A stretch of DNA of 64,000 bases from 66-474 sp963771735 (GCA_963771735.1 CAVYUN010000002.1:558001-622000); one strand, 5' to 3'. Positions 50,399 to 60,010 are shown, counted from the stretch's first letter. Program-made: numbers and translations. Notes: a model not told the origin generated them from the sequence alone.

Positions 50399-51778
50399 AT
50401 GTGGGGAATCCGCAAACTCACTGCAGCCGTCATGCTCGGACTGGCTGGCACGGCCATTGCGTGGGGGCAGTCGGCGCCCGCAACGCAACCAACGACCGTT
50501 GATCCCTTCGCGCCCCCCGCCGAATCACCGCCATTGTTCGACTATGCCTTCGGCATCGGGGTTGGGCATACCGACAACCTGAATCGCACTTCGAGCGACC
50601 CCGTCAGCCAGAATATTCTCGAGCCGACCTTCAACTTCACTTTCAATCAGCAAGGCTCCACCCTGCAAACTCAAGTCGTCGGCCTGTTGCAGTACACCGA
50701 TTACCTCCAAGGTTATTTCGGAAACGAATTCCGCGGACAACTGTCGGGGCAGATGAACTGGATCATCTCGCCGCAGCGCCTGAACTTCGTGACCCAGGAC
50801 TACAGCAGCGTCGAGCCCGTCAATACCCGCTATGGCAACGCGCCCTCCAACCAGCAGCAAGTGAACGTGTTCGTGGCCGGCCCCAGCCTGACGTTTCAGC
50901 TCGGCCCGCAGAGCGGCTGGCGCGGACAGGCCGACTTGCGCTACATCAACACTACTGCGTCCAAAACCAAGGATTTCAATTCACAGCGCGGGCTCGCGGC
51001 GATCCGTGCATTACATGACCTGAGCGCGACCAGTGAATTGTCATTCAACCTCGAGGGCATCCATGTCAACTTCGAGAACGCCAACCCCCTTGCCAACGCG
51101 ACCCGCTACGACGAATACAACCTTTACGGGCGTTATCAGAGCCACCTCGCGCATGTCGACTTGGATCTTGCGCTGGGCGGCAGCCACGTCAGCTTCGCGC
51201 AGAATTGGCCTGGACATTCTGGCGTTCTCGCACGAGCCTCCCTCTCGTGGCACGCAGACGCGCGCAATACATTGCAGATCGGTGGCGTTGACCAGCTTGC
51301 CGATGCGACCACCGATCTTGCCCAGCCTCCCGAACTTGCCTCGGCACAGTTGACCAACCCGAACGTTCTCGTGGGCAGGACGGTCATTTCGCCCGCGGTT
51401 TTCCGCGATCGCAGTGTCAATCTTGGATATGGGTATCAGGGCGTACGCTTCGGTTTCACGCTCTCGCCCTACTACACCCAATTGAGGCAATTGAATGGCG
51501 GCGACTTGTCGCGCGAAGGTTATGGCGGTGTAGCCGGTATCACGTATCAACTTTCTCCCCTGACCACAATTGGCGCGGACCTCGGTGATCAAACCACACG
51601 CTATCGCTCTGACGACAGCCGGGATCGTGACGTGACGGCCTCGATCAACCTGTCGCAGCAACTCACGCCACACTGGAGCTGGAGCGTGGCTCTTCGCCAT
51701 GACCAGCGTCATTCCACGAGGCCTGGGTTCGGCTATACCGAGAACGAGGTGTTCGCATTCCTGTACTACAAGCGGTAA
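50399..51778 (+). CDS. Outer-membrane beta-barrel protein of the EPS operon
   Basis: This gene encodes 459 aa with a signal peptide (MWGIRKLTAAVMLGLAGTAIAWG) and a Pro-rich linker. A long region of alternating polar/aromatic strands follows: FDYAFGIGVGHTDNLNR, LQTQVVGLLQYTDYLQGYF, YNLYGRYQSHLAHVDLDLALGGSHV. It resembles the roughly 450-residue barrel proteins (TIGR03016 type) found in exosortase-associated EPS loci. A role as outer-membrane export partner is inferred from position, since the export lipoprotein here lacks the C-terminal helix domain of Wza. A strong purine-rich SD precedes ATG 50399, 23 bp after the previous stop. Confidence 0.82.
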   Translation: MWGIRKLTAAVMLGLAGTAIAWGQSAPATQPTTVDPFAPPAESPPLFDYAFGIGVGHTDNLNRTSSDPVSQNILEPTFNFTFNQQGSTLQTQVVGLLQYTDYLQGYFGNEFRGQLSGQMNWIISPQRLNFVTQDYSSVEPVNTRYGNAPSNQQQVNVFVAGPSLTFQLGPQSGWRGQADLRYINTTASKTKDFNSQRGLAAIRALHDLSATSELSFNLEGIHVNFENANPLANATRYDEYNLYGRYQSHLAHVDLDLALGGSHVSFAQNWPGHSGVLARASLSWHADARNTLQIGGVDQLADATTDLAQPPELASAQLTNPNVLVGRTVISPAVFRDRSVNLGYGYQGVRFGFTLSPYYTQLRQLNGGDLSREGYGGVAGITYQLSPLTTIGADLGDQTTRYRSDDSRDRDVTASINLSQQLTPHWSWSVALRHDQRHSTRPGFGYTENEVFAFLYYKR

Positions 51779-51791
51779 GGCTTGCGTGGAC

Positions 51792-52955
51792 ATGCGCGCA
51801 TCGACCCCGCAGAGGCCCCTTCGACTGCTGTTCCTCACCGACAGCCCGATCACGGTTTCCGGAGGCAGTGAGCGGTTCCTGCGCAACCTGGTCAATGGAC
51901 TGGCACCGGAGCAGTTCCTGATCCACGTGGTGCACTTGTGCGAGCAGCCATCCCAAGCCGAGCGCATCCACGAAGCCTCTGTGTCACCTTCCGTCGATAT
52001 CCGCTACCTGCCTTGCGGGGCCGTACACAGCCGGTCGGGAATACGTGCCTACCGAGCGCTCAAGCGCCGTATCCTCGACGAGGGATTCCATCTCATCCAG
52101 TCGCAACACGAGAACGCGGACGTCATCAATGCACTCTTGCCACGCGGGCCGCTGGATGCGATCAGAATCTCCAATCGCCGCGACACCGGTTTCCTTAAAA
52201 GCCGGAAGCTGCGTCTGGCGTCACGCCTGCTCAATCACCGCTTTGATCGCATAGTCGCACCCACCACGGCCGTATTGGATGCGGTGGCTGCCACCGAAGG
52301 TGCAGCACGCAGACGCATGCTGTGCATTCCAAACGGAGTCGATGCATCCCGTTTTCGTCCGACCGATGCAACGTCACGTACGCGCACGCGCACGGCACTG
52401 GGCATCTTGCCCGGCACACCTCTGGTGGGATGCGTTGCAGACCTGTTCGACGTGAAGCGTCACGTCGACCTGATCGATGCCTTCGCGCAGGTGCGGGCCG
52501 AAATTCCACAAGCACGCCTGGTGTTGATCGGCGACGGTCCCCTGCGCAGTGCCATCGAAAAGCGAGCACGCGATCGACGCATCACCGATGCAGTGCACCT
52601 GCTCGGTTCACGCAAGGATATCGACGCACTGTTGCCGGCCCTGGACCTGTTCGTATTGGCTTCGGATACAGAAGGCATGTCGAACGCGATACTCGAAGCT
52701 CAAGCCTGTGGCCTGCCCGTGATTGCCACCGAGGTTGGCGGAAACACGGATCTGGTCGACAGCACTTGCGGCCAATTGGTCGCACCGCGTGATCCGGATG
52801 CGCTGGCCGCCGCGATGTTGGCCCTGTTGCGTGACGCAGATCTGTGCAAACGGATGGGCGTGGCCGCACGTGACCGCGTTACAAGCAAGCATTCATTGGA
52901 GGCAATGGCCCATGCCTATGCCTCCCTATATCGTGAGAGTGTTCATGCCCGCTGA
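51792..52955 (+). CDS. GT4 family glycosyltransferase
   Basis: This GT-B fold glycosyltransferase of 387 aa belongs to family 4. The N-terminal half begins LLFLTDSPITVSGGSERFLRNLVNGL. The C-terminal half has IPNGVDASRF, LVGCVADLFDVKRHVDLIDAFA, ARLVLIGDGPLRSAIE and the nucleotide-sugar-binding ASDTEGMSNAILEAQACGLPVIATEVGG (ExxxxxxE-like). The donor and acceptor sugars cannot be read. ATG 51792 is chosen; GTG 51786 is two codons upstream. It overlaps the next glycosyltransferase gene by 11 bases, inside a tightly coupled operon. Confidence 0.9.
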   Translation: MRASTPQRPLRLLFLTDSPITVSGGSERFLRNLVNGLAPEQFLIHVVHLCEQPSQAERIHEASVSPSVDIRYLPCGAVHSRSGIRAYRALKRRILDEGFHLIQSQHENADVINALLPRGPLDAIRISNRRDTGFLKSRKLRLASRLLNHRFDRIVAPTTAVLDAVAATEGAARRRMLCIPNGVDASRFRPTDATSRTRTRTALGILPGTPLVGCVADLFDVKRHVDLIDAFAQVRAEIPQARLVLIGDGPLRSAIEKRARDRRITDAVHLLGSRKDIDALLPALDLFVLASDTEGMSNAILEAQACGLPVIATEVGGNTDLVDSTCGQLVAPRDPDALAAAMLALLRDADLCKRMGVAARDRVTSKHSLEAMAHAYASLYRESVHAR

Positions 52956-54075
52956 TCGGCATATCCTGCATGTGTTCTCGAGCGCCGGCTTGTATGGCGC
53001 CGAACACGCCGTGCTGGGCTTGATGCCGGCACTGGAGAAACTCGGCATTCACGGCACACTGGCCTGCATCGACAATCCCTACCTCGATCGGCAACCGTTG
53101 TACGAGCGCGCCGGGGAGCTTGGCATTGCGGCCGAACGCATACCCTGCACGGGGAGGCTGGACCCCGCGACCACGCAGACGCTCAGAATGCTGCTGGCAC
53201 GCCATCCGGGTGCAATCTTGCATGTCCACGGCTATAAGAGCGCGTTCTACGCATTGCGTGCACGTCGTGGGCATCCCGATACTCCTGTCGTTTCGACTTT
53301 GCATGGCTGGGTCGCCAACACCCGCGCGTTGTGGTTGTATCGTTTGCTGGAACTCTGGATGCTGCGCAGGGTCCAGCGCGTCTGCATCGTTGCCGACACG
53401 ATGTACCAGCCACTCCGCGACGCCGGGATTCCGGGGGAACGCATCCAGCTGGTCGAAAATGGCATCGACACCACGCGGTTCCGCGTCGATGTGCCCGGAA
53501 TCACCCGCAAAGAACTCGGCATTCCAGCAGATGCGTTCGTGTTCGGCGGCGTGATGCGGTTGAGCGCAGAGAAAAACCCGCTCGGACTTCTGGACGCTTT
53601 CACGCACGTGGCGCGGGATGCTCCGCATGCGTGTCTGGTCGTGGCCGGAGATGGTCCCGAGCGTGGCGAATTCGAGCAACGCATTTGTACGGCGGGACTT
53701 GCCGACCGCATCCACCTGCTGGGTGTATGCAAAGAACCGGAGCATCTGTATCCGCTGTTCGATTGCTTCGTGCTGCCCTCCTTGACCGAGGGTCTGCCGC
53801 TGGCACTGCTGGAAGCCATGGCTTGCGAGCGTCCAGTCATCGCCAGCCGGGTCGGCCAGGTCGCTGCAGTACTCGAGGACTTGCCCGCGGCTTTGGTGCC
53901 GGCCGGAGACGCTTTATCCTTGGCCAATGCGATGCGCCGGAGCATGAAGCTGCGGCCACCGGTGGCAGCAATGCGGCAACGCGTGCAAGCGCGTTATTCG
54001 ATTGCGCGGATGGCGCGTGATTACGCTGCCGTGTACCGGGACCTGGGAGCGAGCGATGTCGATCAAGCTGCCTGA
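52945..54075 (+). CDS. GT4 family glycosyltransferase
   Basis: This is a second GT-B glycosyltransferase of 376 aa. The N-terminus is HVFSSAGLYGAEHAVLGLMPAL. The middle has LVENGIDTTRFRVDVPG and FGGVMRLSAEKNPLGLLDAF. The donor site is LPSLTEGLPLALLEAMACERPVIASRVG. Its start (ATG 52945) lies inside the end of the upstream gene, and its end overlaps the ligase-like gene by 20 bases, both signs of translational coupling. It should add one sugar of the EPS repeat unit on the cytoplasmic face. Confidence 0.9.
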   Translation: MPADRHILHVFSSAGLYGAEHAVLGLMPALEKLGIHGTLACIDNPYLDRQPLYERAGELGIAAERIPCTGRLDPATTQTLRMLLARHPGAILHVHGYKSAFYALRARRGHPDTPVVSTLHGWVANTRALWLYRLLELWMLRRVQRVCIVADTMYQPLRDAGIPGERIQLVENGIDTTRFRVDVPGITRKELGIPADAFVFGGVMRLSAEKNPLGLLDAFTHVARDAPHACLVVAGDGPERGEFEQRICTAGLADRIHLLGVCKEPEHLYPLFDCFVLPSLTEGLPLALLEAMACERPVIASRVGQVAAVLEDLPAALVPAGDALSLANAMRRSMKLRPPVAAMRQRVQARYSIARMARDYAAVYRDLGASDVDQAA

Positions 54076-55438
54076 CCATTCCATGCGCGCAGCAATTCCG
54101 AGCGGCACGGCCACGGCGTACTCGAGCCCCAACCTTGGCCGGCACAACTGGTTCCTGTACCTGTTTCTTTTTTTGCTGCCGTTGCAGAACCTTCAAACTG
54201 GGCATATGCCCACACTGCCCGGGGGTCTCAATTTCCTCAACATCGGCTTTCTGCTCGCCTTCATCGGGGCTTGGCGGGCGCATGGACACCTCGCAAAGTG
54301 GAGCAGTTTGCAACGCTGGACATGGGCATATCTGGCTTACTGCTATTTCGCCTTGGTGATCGGGTTTTACATGGTCCCCGCTCCGGATGCGCCTCAGCGT
54401 TTCAACGCACTCAAGGACTCCACCATCGGCATATTGCTTTTTTTCGTCGTCCAGATGAGCGTCACCGACTGGAACTCGGCGAAACGCGTGTTGCTTGCCA
54501 TGATTTTGCCCATGCCGTACATCCTGCGCGTAACATGGTCGCAACATGCCTCGGTCGCCGGCTATGCCTACAAAGATGACCTGCGCATCCATGGAACGTT
54601 TTCACTGCTTGGCGCCAACGAATTTGCCTCGTTTTGCACGACGATGGCCCTGGTATTTTTCGCGATATTGATCGCGACAAAGCTATCGAAGATTTGGCGC
54701 GCGCTGTTGATCATGGGCATAACGTGCATGGTCTTGGGCGTGCTCTGGGCCTATTCCCGCACCAGCTACGTAACCATCCTGCTTGGGGCGGCCGTTATCC
54801 TGCTGCTGTGGCGCGGCCGCATGAAGCTGGCCGTACCTGTCCTGCTGGCCCTTTTGATCGTGCCGCCATTGCTGCCGCATTCGGTGACCGAGCGTTTCGA
54901 CGCCACGCACGTCGACGGCAAGCAGGTCGATGAAAGCACCGACATGCGTTACGTGTTCTGGGGCGTTGCATGGAAAGAGTTCACCCAGCATCCGCTGACA
55001 GGCATCGGTTACGACACCTTTTCCACTGCTAATCCGTATGGCATGGACGCCCACAATTTCTTCGTGCGTGAACTTGCGGAGAAGGGGCTGCCTGGCTTCA
55101 TCATCACGATCGGATTGTTCTTGAGCATGGCGAAGGTCTGCTGGCGTACGTTCCGCGACTCGCCACCCGGCAGCCTTGCCTATGCGCTTGGGCTGGGCAT
55201 GTGCGGCGCATGGCCGGCACTCGTCGTCACCAACATCTGGGGCGACCGCTTCACCTACACCGTGATGATCGGCTATTACTGGGTGCTGTTGGGCCTGTGC
55301 CTCAAGGCACGTGAATTCGCGGTAGCCGAACGCACGGCGGCGGCAACACCCACTGTTGCCGTTGCGCCGTCGCCGCCACGATACGCACTACCGGCGCGCT
55401 TGCGCAAGCAGACGCCAAGCGGGAGCAGCGCGACATGA
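54056..55438 (+). CDS. O-antigen ligase/polymerase-like membrane protein (Wzy/WaaL family)
   Basis: This polytopic membrane protein of 460 aa has about 10-12 hydrophobic segments. A large periplasmic loop before the C-terminal helices contains MRYVFWGVAWKEFTQHPLTGIGYDTF and HNFFVRELAEKGLPGFI. That R-x(n)-W...HPLTGIG...HN-x(n)-ELAE-GLPG pattern is the Wzy_C/O-antigen ligase signature. In this operon it probably polymerises EPS repeat units (Wzy role). A ligase role is possible, since the two families are hard to separate. The C-terminal 45 residues are a polar, Pro/Ala-rich tail. Confidence 0.88.
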   Translation: MSIKLPDHSMRAAIPSGTATAYSSPNLGRHNWFLYLFLFLLPLQNLQTGHMPTLPGGLNFLNIGFLLAFIGAWRAHGHLAKWSSLQRWTWAYLAYCYFALVIGFYMVPAPDAPQRFNALKDSTIGILLFFVVQMSVTDWNSAKRVLLAMILPMPYILRVTWSQHASVAGYAYKDDLRIHGTFSLLGANEFASFCTTMALVFFAILIATKLSKIWRALLIMGITCMVLGVLWAYSRTSYVTILLGAAVILLLWRGRMKLAVPVLLALLIVPPLLPHSVTERFDATHVDGKQVDESTDMRYVFWGVAWKEFTQHPLTGIGYDTFSTANPYGMDAHNFFVRELAEKGLPGFIITIGLFLSMAKVCWRTFRDSPPGSLAYALGLGMCGAWPALVVTNIWGDRFTYTVMIGYYWVLLGLCLKAREFAVAERTAAATPTVAVAPSPPRYALPARLRKQTPSGSSAT

Positions 55439-56205
55439 TCGCGAACAAATTGCCGGTACTGATGTACCACGGTCTGCACGCCGGCGACTCGGATCCTGGC
55501 CGGTTCGATCCGGTGTACAGCGTCACGCCATCGGAGTTTGCCCGGCAGCTAGACTGGCTCGAAGCGAACCGCTATCGCAGCGCACGGCTGGATGAAGTTG
55601 AACCCACCGTCGGCAAGTCCGTAATCATCAGCTTCGACGATGGTGACGTGTCCAACGTGACCGTCGCGCTGCCCTTGCTGCGCGAGCGAAGCATGATCGC
55701 GGAGTTCTTCATCACCGGCGACTTCATCGGCCGGCCCGGCATGTTGACTGCGCAGGATGTCAAAGCTCTCGCGCAAGCAGGAATGGGGATCCAGTCACAC
55801 GGCCGCAGCCATCGCTTCCTGGAAGACCTGGACTTCGAGGCTATGTATGCCGAACTGCGCGACAGCAAGGACCGCCTCGAGGGCGCAAGCGGCGTTCCCG
55901 TCACCGCCATAGCTTTCCCCGGCGGACGCGGCGGCGGCCGCGAACGCGACGCGGCGCTTGGGCTGGGTTACCGACACGTGCTGGGTTCCGTACCCGGCTG
56001 CAACAGCGGACGACGTCCGCACGAATGCTACGAACGCATCGCGGTCACCCGCGACCTGCCGCTCGACGACTTCGCCAAGCTGGTCGCCTGGCGCGGTTGG
56101 CACCCGCGCTACGCACGCGCGCGCTACCGCGCCTTGCGGATACCCAAGCGCTTGCTCGGCAACGAACGTTACCAGCGTCTGCGGGCGAGGCTGCTCACGC
56201 GATGA
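55435..56205 (+). CDS. Polysaccharide deacetylase (NodB/CE4 family)
   Basis: This 256-aa enzyme has a NodB-type deacetylase domain. It begins LPVLMYHGLHAG. Motif 1 is IISFDDGDVSN, with the catalytic and metal Asp pair. Motif 2 is IQSHGRSHRF, the HxxxH metal site. Motif 3 is close to AIAFPGGRGGG. No signal peptide is evident, so it may act in the cytoplasm or be exported another way. N-deacetylation of HexNAc residues in the EPS is the likely role, which fits the UDP-HexNAc dehydrogenase upstream. Both ends overlap neighbours by four bases (ATGA). Confidence 0.9.
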   Translation: MIANKLPVLMYHGLHAGDSDPGRFDPVYSVTPSEFARQLDWLEANRYRSARLDEVEPTVGKSVIISFDDGDVSNVTVALPLLRERSMIAEFFITGDFIGRPGMLTAQDVKALAQAGMGIQSHGRSHRFLEDLDFEAMYAELRDSKDRLEGASGVPVTAIAFPGGRGGGRERDAALGLGYRHVLGSVPGCNSGRRPHECYERIAVTRDLPLDDFAKLVAWRGWHPRYARARYRALRIPKRLLGNERYQRLRARLLTR

Positions 56206-57323
56206 GCATAGGGATCTTCTGGGCCGCTATCACCCTTGTCGTCTATGCCTACGCGTTGTATCCCCTGCTCACCGTCGTGCTGGCGCGCTGGCTGGGGCGC
56301 ACGCCGCGACAGGATGCGATCGCTCCGCCCCTGACCGTTATCGTCGCTGCCTACAACGAGGCGGCACGCATCGAGGCGCGGGTACGCGACATCCTCGAGC
56401 AGGAATATCCTCCCGAAAATCTGCATGTCGTCGTCGTGGACGACGGCAGCAGCGATGACACCGCCACAGCCGCTGACATTGGTGATTCGCGCGTACGCGT
56501 CATCCGATGCACCGAAAATGCAGGCAAGGCCGCAGCGCTGAATGCCGGCGTTTCCGCCGCCGCGACGGCACTCGTCGTATTCACCGACGCGCGGCAACGA
56601 TTTGCGCCCGGCGCCTTGCGCATGCTGGTTGAACCCTTTGCGGATTCGGAAGTTGGCGCGGTCAGCGGCGAACTGGTGATCGAATCCGATGCCCCCGGCC
56701 GTGCCGCGGACATCGGCTTGTACTGGCGTATCGAGACACGTCTTCGCGAAAGTGAGGCACGCCTCGGCTGGCTGCATGGTGTCAGCGGCGCGATCCACGC
56801 CATGCGCTGCGAGCTGATCCCGAGCTTGCCGTCCGGACTGATACTGGACGACATGTACCTTCCCATTGCGACACTGCTTGCCGGCAAGTGGGTGTGGATG
56901 ACGCGCGATGCCATCGCATCGGACAGCGCCAGCGTCGATGAGTCCGAGGAATTCCGACGCAAACTGCGCACGCTGGCAGGCAACTGGCAACTGATTTGGA
57001 CGTTGCCGCGGCTGCTCAACCCGTTCACCAATCCTGTCTGGTTTGCGTTCGTGTCACACAAGCTGCTGCGCCTGTTGGCACCATGGGCGCTCATTGCGGC
57101 ACTGGTCGCATCGGCATGCGCGATGCGACCGTTTTATGCCGTCTTGTTCCTGCTGCAGATACTCGCCTACGCCGTGGCGGCGCTTGCGATCTTTCGCCCA
57201 CAAGCCGCGAAGCATATCCCTCTGGCCGGTACCGCCGGCACCTTCGTGATGTTGAATGCCGCGGCGCTCTGGTCGCTTCCGGCCTGTCTGCTGCATCCAC
57301 GTCGCCTCTGGAAGAAGCACTGA
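56202..57323 (+). CDS. GT2 family processive-type glycosyltransferase (membrane)
   Basis: This membrane-bound family 2 glycosyltransferase has 373 aa. An N-terminal helix (IFWAAITLVVYAYALYPLL) is followed by the GT-A core: VIVAAYNEAARIEARV, VVVVDDGSSDDTA, FTDARQRFAPGALRML (the DxD-like aspartates), then a later GLILDDMYLPIATLLAGKW. About three more membrane segments close the protein. The layout resembles PgaC/IcaA-like and other EPS synthases. The start overlaps the deacetylase stop as ATGA. The pairing of GT2 and NodB deacetylase recalls poly-GlcNAc systems, but the neighbouring GT4 genes point to a heteropolymer. Confidence 0.88.
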   Translation: MSIGIFWAAITLVVYAYALYPLLTVVLARWLGRTPRQDAIAPPLTVIVAAYNEAARIEARVRDILEQEYPPENLHVVVVDDGSSDDTATAADIGDSRVRVIRCTENAGKAAALNAGVSAAATALVVFTDARQRFAPGALRMLVEPFADSEVGAVSGELVIESDAPGRAADIGLYWRIETRLRESEARLGWLHGVSGAIHAMRCELIPSLPSGLILDDMYLPIATLLAGKWVWMTRDAIASDSASVDESEEFRRKLRTLAGNWQLIWTLPRLLNPFTNPVWFAFVSHKLLRLLAPWALIAALVASACAMRPFYAVLFLLQILAYAVAALAIFRPQAAKHIPLAGTAGTFVMLNAAALWSLPACLLHPRRLWKKH

Positions 57324-58516
57324 TGGCGCGAATCCTTGCCCTGACCAGCCGGGTACCCTGGCCACCACGCGAGGGCCATCAGCTGCGTTCGTATCATGTG
57401 CTCGACGCGCTCGCATCCCGGCACGAGTTGCATCTGTTGAGCTGCCTTCGCTGCGACGACGAGCCCGATGCGCCATCGCCTTTGCGGGCGAAGCTTGCAG
57501 GCTTCGAGACCTTTCCGATTCCCTCTGAAACATCGCGTGCCGCGCTCGCCGGTGCGTTGCTGCGCGGTATGCTGACGGCAGCCCCCTTCGTCGCTACCAA
57601 GTACGGGTTGCCTGCGCTGCAGCTTCGGGTTGCCGAACTGGCCGGGCAGCACGACCTGATACATGTCGACATGCTGCCGCTCATCGCGAACGTGCCGGAA
57701 ACGACCGCGAACCCACCCATCGTGCTGAATGCGCACAACGTCGAACATGCTTTACTGACTGCCAGAATCGACGTCGAGCCACGACGACTGGCGCGCCTGT
57801 TCCTGCGCAACCAGATAGCCAAATTGCGCGAGTTCGAGCGGGTAGCATGCCAACGTGCTTCCGCCATCCTTGCCTGCTCGCGGGACGATGCCATCCAGCT
57901 CCGGCAACTCGCACCAGACACGCCTGTCAGCGTGGTGCCGAACGGCGTGGATCTGGAGCTCAATCGCCCGGACGACAGCGCGATCGATCCAAATCGGATG
58001 GTTTTCGTCGGCCAGATGGGCTGGTTTCCCAACCGCGATGGCATCGAATGGTTTTTCGCCGACATTTTCCCTCGCATTCTTAAACGCCATCCGGACGCAC
58101 GCTTCACGCTGGTCGGCAAACATGTCGGTTTGACCGTACCGGACGCGCTGCGGGAGCATGTCGACTTGGCAGGCTTCGTACCAGATGTGCGCCGCCCGGT
58201 ACTCGAGTCCGCGATTTACGTGGTGCCGCTGCGCGCCGGAAGCGGCACACGCCTGAAGGTGCTGGAGGCCATGGCACTTGGCAAGGCAATCGTCACCACC
58301 AGCATCGGCGCTGAAGGCATCGAACTCGGACCTGGTCGAGATGCATTGTTCGCCGACGACGCACAAGGTTTTGCCGACGCAGTATTGCGCCTGTATCACG
58401 AACCCGATACGGCGGCTCGTCTTGGGGCTGCAGCACGGCAAGTCGCGGAACAACGGTATGGATGGGATGCCATTGGCCACGACATGCTGCCACTGTATTC
58501 GCGACTGCTTGCCTGA
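57323..58516 (+). CDS. GT4 family glycosyltransferase (TIGR03087-like)
   Basis: This last gene of the plus-strand EPS operon encodes 397 aa. It begins MARILALTSRVPWPPREGHQLRSYHVLDAL, the typical start of sugar transferases in exosortase-associated EPS loci. It continues with LNAHNVEHALL, VPNGVDLELNRPDD and FVGQMGWFPNRDGIEWF. The donor site is VPLRAGSGTRLKVLEAMALGKAIVTTSIGAEGI. The ATG shares a base with the previous stop (TGATG). It ends seven bases from the convergent flippase stop. Confidence 0.9.
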   Translation: MARILALTSRVPWPPREGHQLRSYHVLDALASRHELHLLSCLRCDDEPDAPSPLRAKLAGFETFPIPSETSRAALAGALLRGMLTAAPFVATKYGLPALQLRVAELAGQHDLIHVDMLPLIANVPETTANPPIVLNAHNVEHALLTARIDVEPRRLARLFLRNQIAKLREFERVACQRASAILACSRDDAIQLRQLAPDTPVSVVPNGVDLELNRPDDSAIDPNRMVFVGQMGWFPNRDGIEWFFADIFPRILKRHPDARFTLVGKHVGLTVPDALREHVDLAGFVPDVRRPVLESAIYVVPLRAGSGTRLKVLEAMALGKAIVTTSIGAEGIELGPGRDALFADDAQGFADAVLRLYHEPDTAARLGAAARQVAEQRYGWDAIGHDMLPLYSRLLA

Positions 58517-58522
58517 TCCGGA

Positions 58523-60010
58523 TCACGCAGATCGGCGACGCCAGCGCCACCACTGTTCGAGCAAGATCTCCCGCAAGGTGCGGTCCAGCACCAGCGCCGG
58601 CCCCGCGAACATCACCAGAAGCAACAACGCCATTACCAGCAATCTCGCGATATGGGAGGTGGCATCAAGCAGATGTGTAGACCATGCCACCAGCAGGACC
58701 AGCAAACCCAGCCCCAGAGCAGCAGCCGTCGCGCGCCCGGCAGGAAGCGCCAGAAGATCGCGCGGGCAGGCAAGCGCATGCCCGATTCCCAGTACGGCGG
58801 CGCTGCCCAGCGTGGCGTAGACCGCGCCCATCACGCCAAAACGCGGAATCAGGGCAAGATTCAGAATGGCGTTGACCACCGCGGCGAGCAGGGTCAGTGC
58901 AAAGACCGTCAGCGAGCGCTTGTACAGTTGCAAGCCGGCCGTGCACAGTTCGAACAACCCGCCTACGACGAACATCATGGCAAGAATCAGGAACACCGGC
59001 ACCGATTCGGCCTTGCTGGGACCGGACAACAACAGGAACCCATCGCCACCGACCATCACCAGCGCCGCAAGCGCCGCTATCACCACGTAGATCAGCACGT
59101 GCAGGATCTGGCGCTTGGTGCGCACCACGCTCTCGGTGCCTTCGGTCTCGAACTGGCGGATGCTGACTTGGGTATAGCTGAGGTTCAACGCCGCATGCAG
59201 CATGATGCTGACTTGCAGCGCGAGGCTTGCGCCCACGTTGTAGATGCCCACCACCGTCGTCGAACCGGTCAATCCCTCCAGCATCAAGCGATCCACGGAT
59301 ACCAGCAGGATCGCGGCGATTTCGTTGGCCATTAGCGGCACGCCATAGCGCATGCCCGCATACACCTGCCGCCAGTCCCGGTCCCGCCAATGCATCGGCA
59401 CGTGCTGGCGCAGCAGCCAGACGGTCAGGCTCGCAGCCACCAGCAGCTCGACGATCAGACGGCCCGCGTACACGCCAAGCGCGGTGCGGCTGACGAAGTA
59501 CACGATGCCGAGGACGGCCGCGACATTCAGCCAGCGGCTGCCGGTGGCGACCAGCACGTTCAGCCCGGAGCGTTCCTGCGCCATCATCAGCGCAGTCAGC
59601 ATGCTGATCCAGATCGTCGGCAACAACGAAGCGAGTGCGATCCAGGCCGTCGCATCACCTGCGTATTGCCGGAATGACGGAACAGTCGCGAGTGCCAGCA
59701 TCGCCAGCAGCCACAGCACGCAGCTGCCTAGGAACGGGATCAGGATCTGGTTCGTACCATAGCCGGCCATCCCTCCAGCCCGGTCACGGTGCGGGTAGAA
59801 ACGCAAGACGGCATGCTGGCCACCGAACTTGAACAAGGCGGCCAGCAGCAACAGCGCGCTGTCGAAAATGCCCAGCAGGCCATACTGGTTATAGTCAAGC
59901 ATTCGCGCCATGACCGGAAACGACACGAAACCAGCCAGCATGACCAGCGCGCTGCCCAGCGAATAGCGCAGAAAATGCGTCGCGATGCCGGGCCGCGCCG
60001 CCTCAGTCAT
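58523..60010 (-). CDS. Wzx-type oligosaccharide flippase
   Basis: This 495-aa membrane protein of the MATE/MOP polysaccharide-transport superfamily should flip lipid-linked EPS repeat units across the inner membrane. About 12-14 hydrophobic segments are visible, with the N-terminal LRYSLGSALVMLAGFVSFPVMARML pattern and LLVSVDRLMLEGLTG. The C-terminal tail VLDRTLREILLEQW resembles that of the partial protein at the right edge of the window, so the two are paralogues. It is convergent with the EPS operon and divergent from the A-PCP-TE gene (204-bp gap, probably holding both promoters). Confidence 0.9.
   Translation of the reverse strand: MTEAARPGIATHFLRYSLGSALVMLAGFVSFPVMARMLDYNQYGLLGIFDSALLLLAALFKFGGQHAVLRFYPHRDRAGGMAGYGTNQILIPFLGSCVLWLLAMLALATVPSFRQYAGDATAWIALASLLPTIWISMLTALMMAQERSGLNVLVATGSRWLNVAAVLGIVYFVSRTALGVYAGRLIVELLVAASLTVWLLRQHVPMHWRDRDWRQVYAGMRYGVPLMANEIAAILLVSVDRLMLEGLTGSTTVVGIYNVGASLALQVSIMLHAALNLSYTQVSIRQFETEGTESVVRTKRQILHVLIYVVIAALAALVMVGGDGFLLLSGPSKAESVPVFLILAMMFVVGGLFELCTAGLQLYKRSLTVFALTLLAAVVNAILNLALIPRFGVMGAVYATLGSAAVLGIGHALACPRDLLALPAGRATAAALGLGLLVLLVAWSTHLLDATSHIARLLVMALLLLVMFAGPALVLDRTLREILLEQWWRWRRRSA

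Noticed and set aside
55435..57323. A poly-GlcNAc (pga/ica) operon
   Set aside because: The deacetylase and GT2 pair recalls it. However, three GT4 enzymes, a Wzy-like protein and flippases show a Wzx/Wzy heteropolymer pathway.
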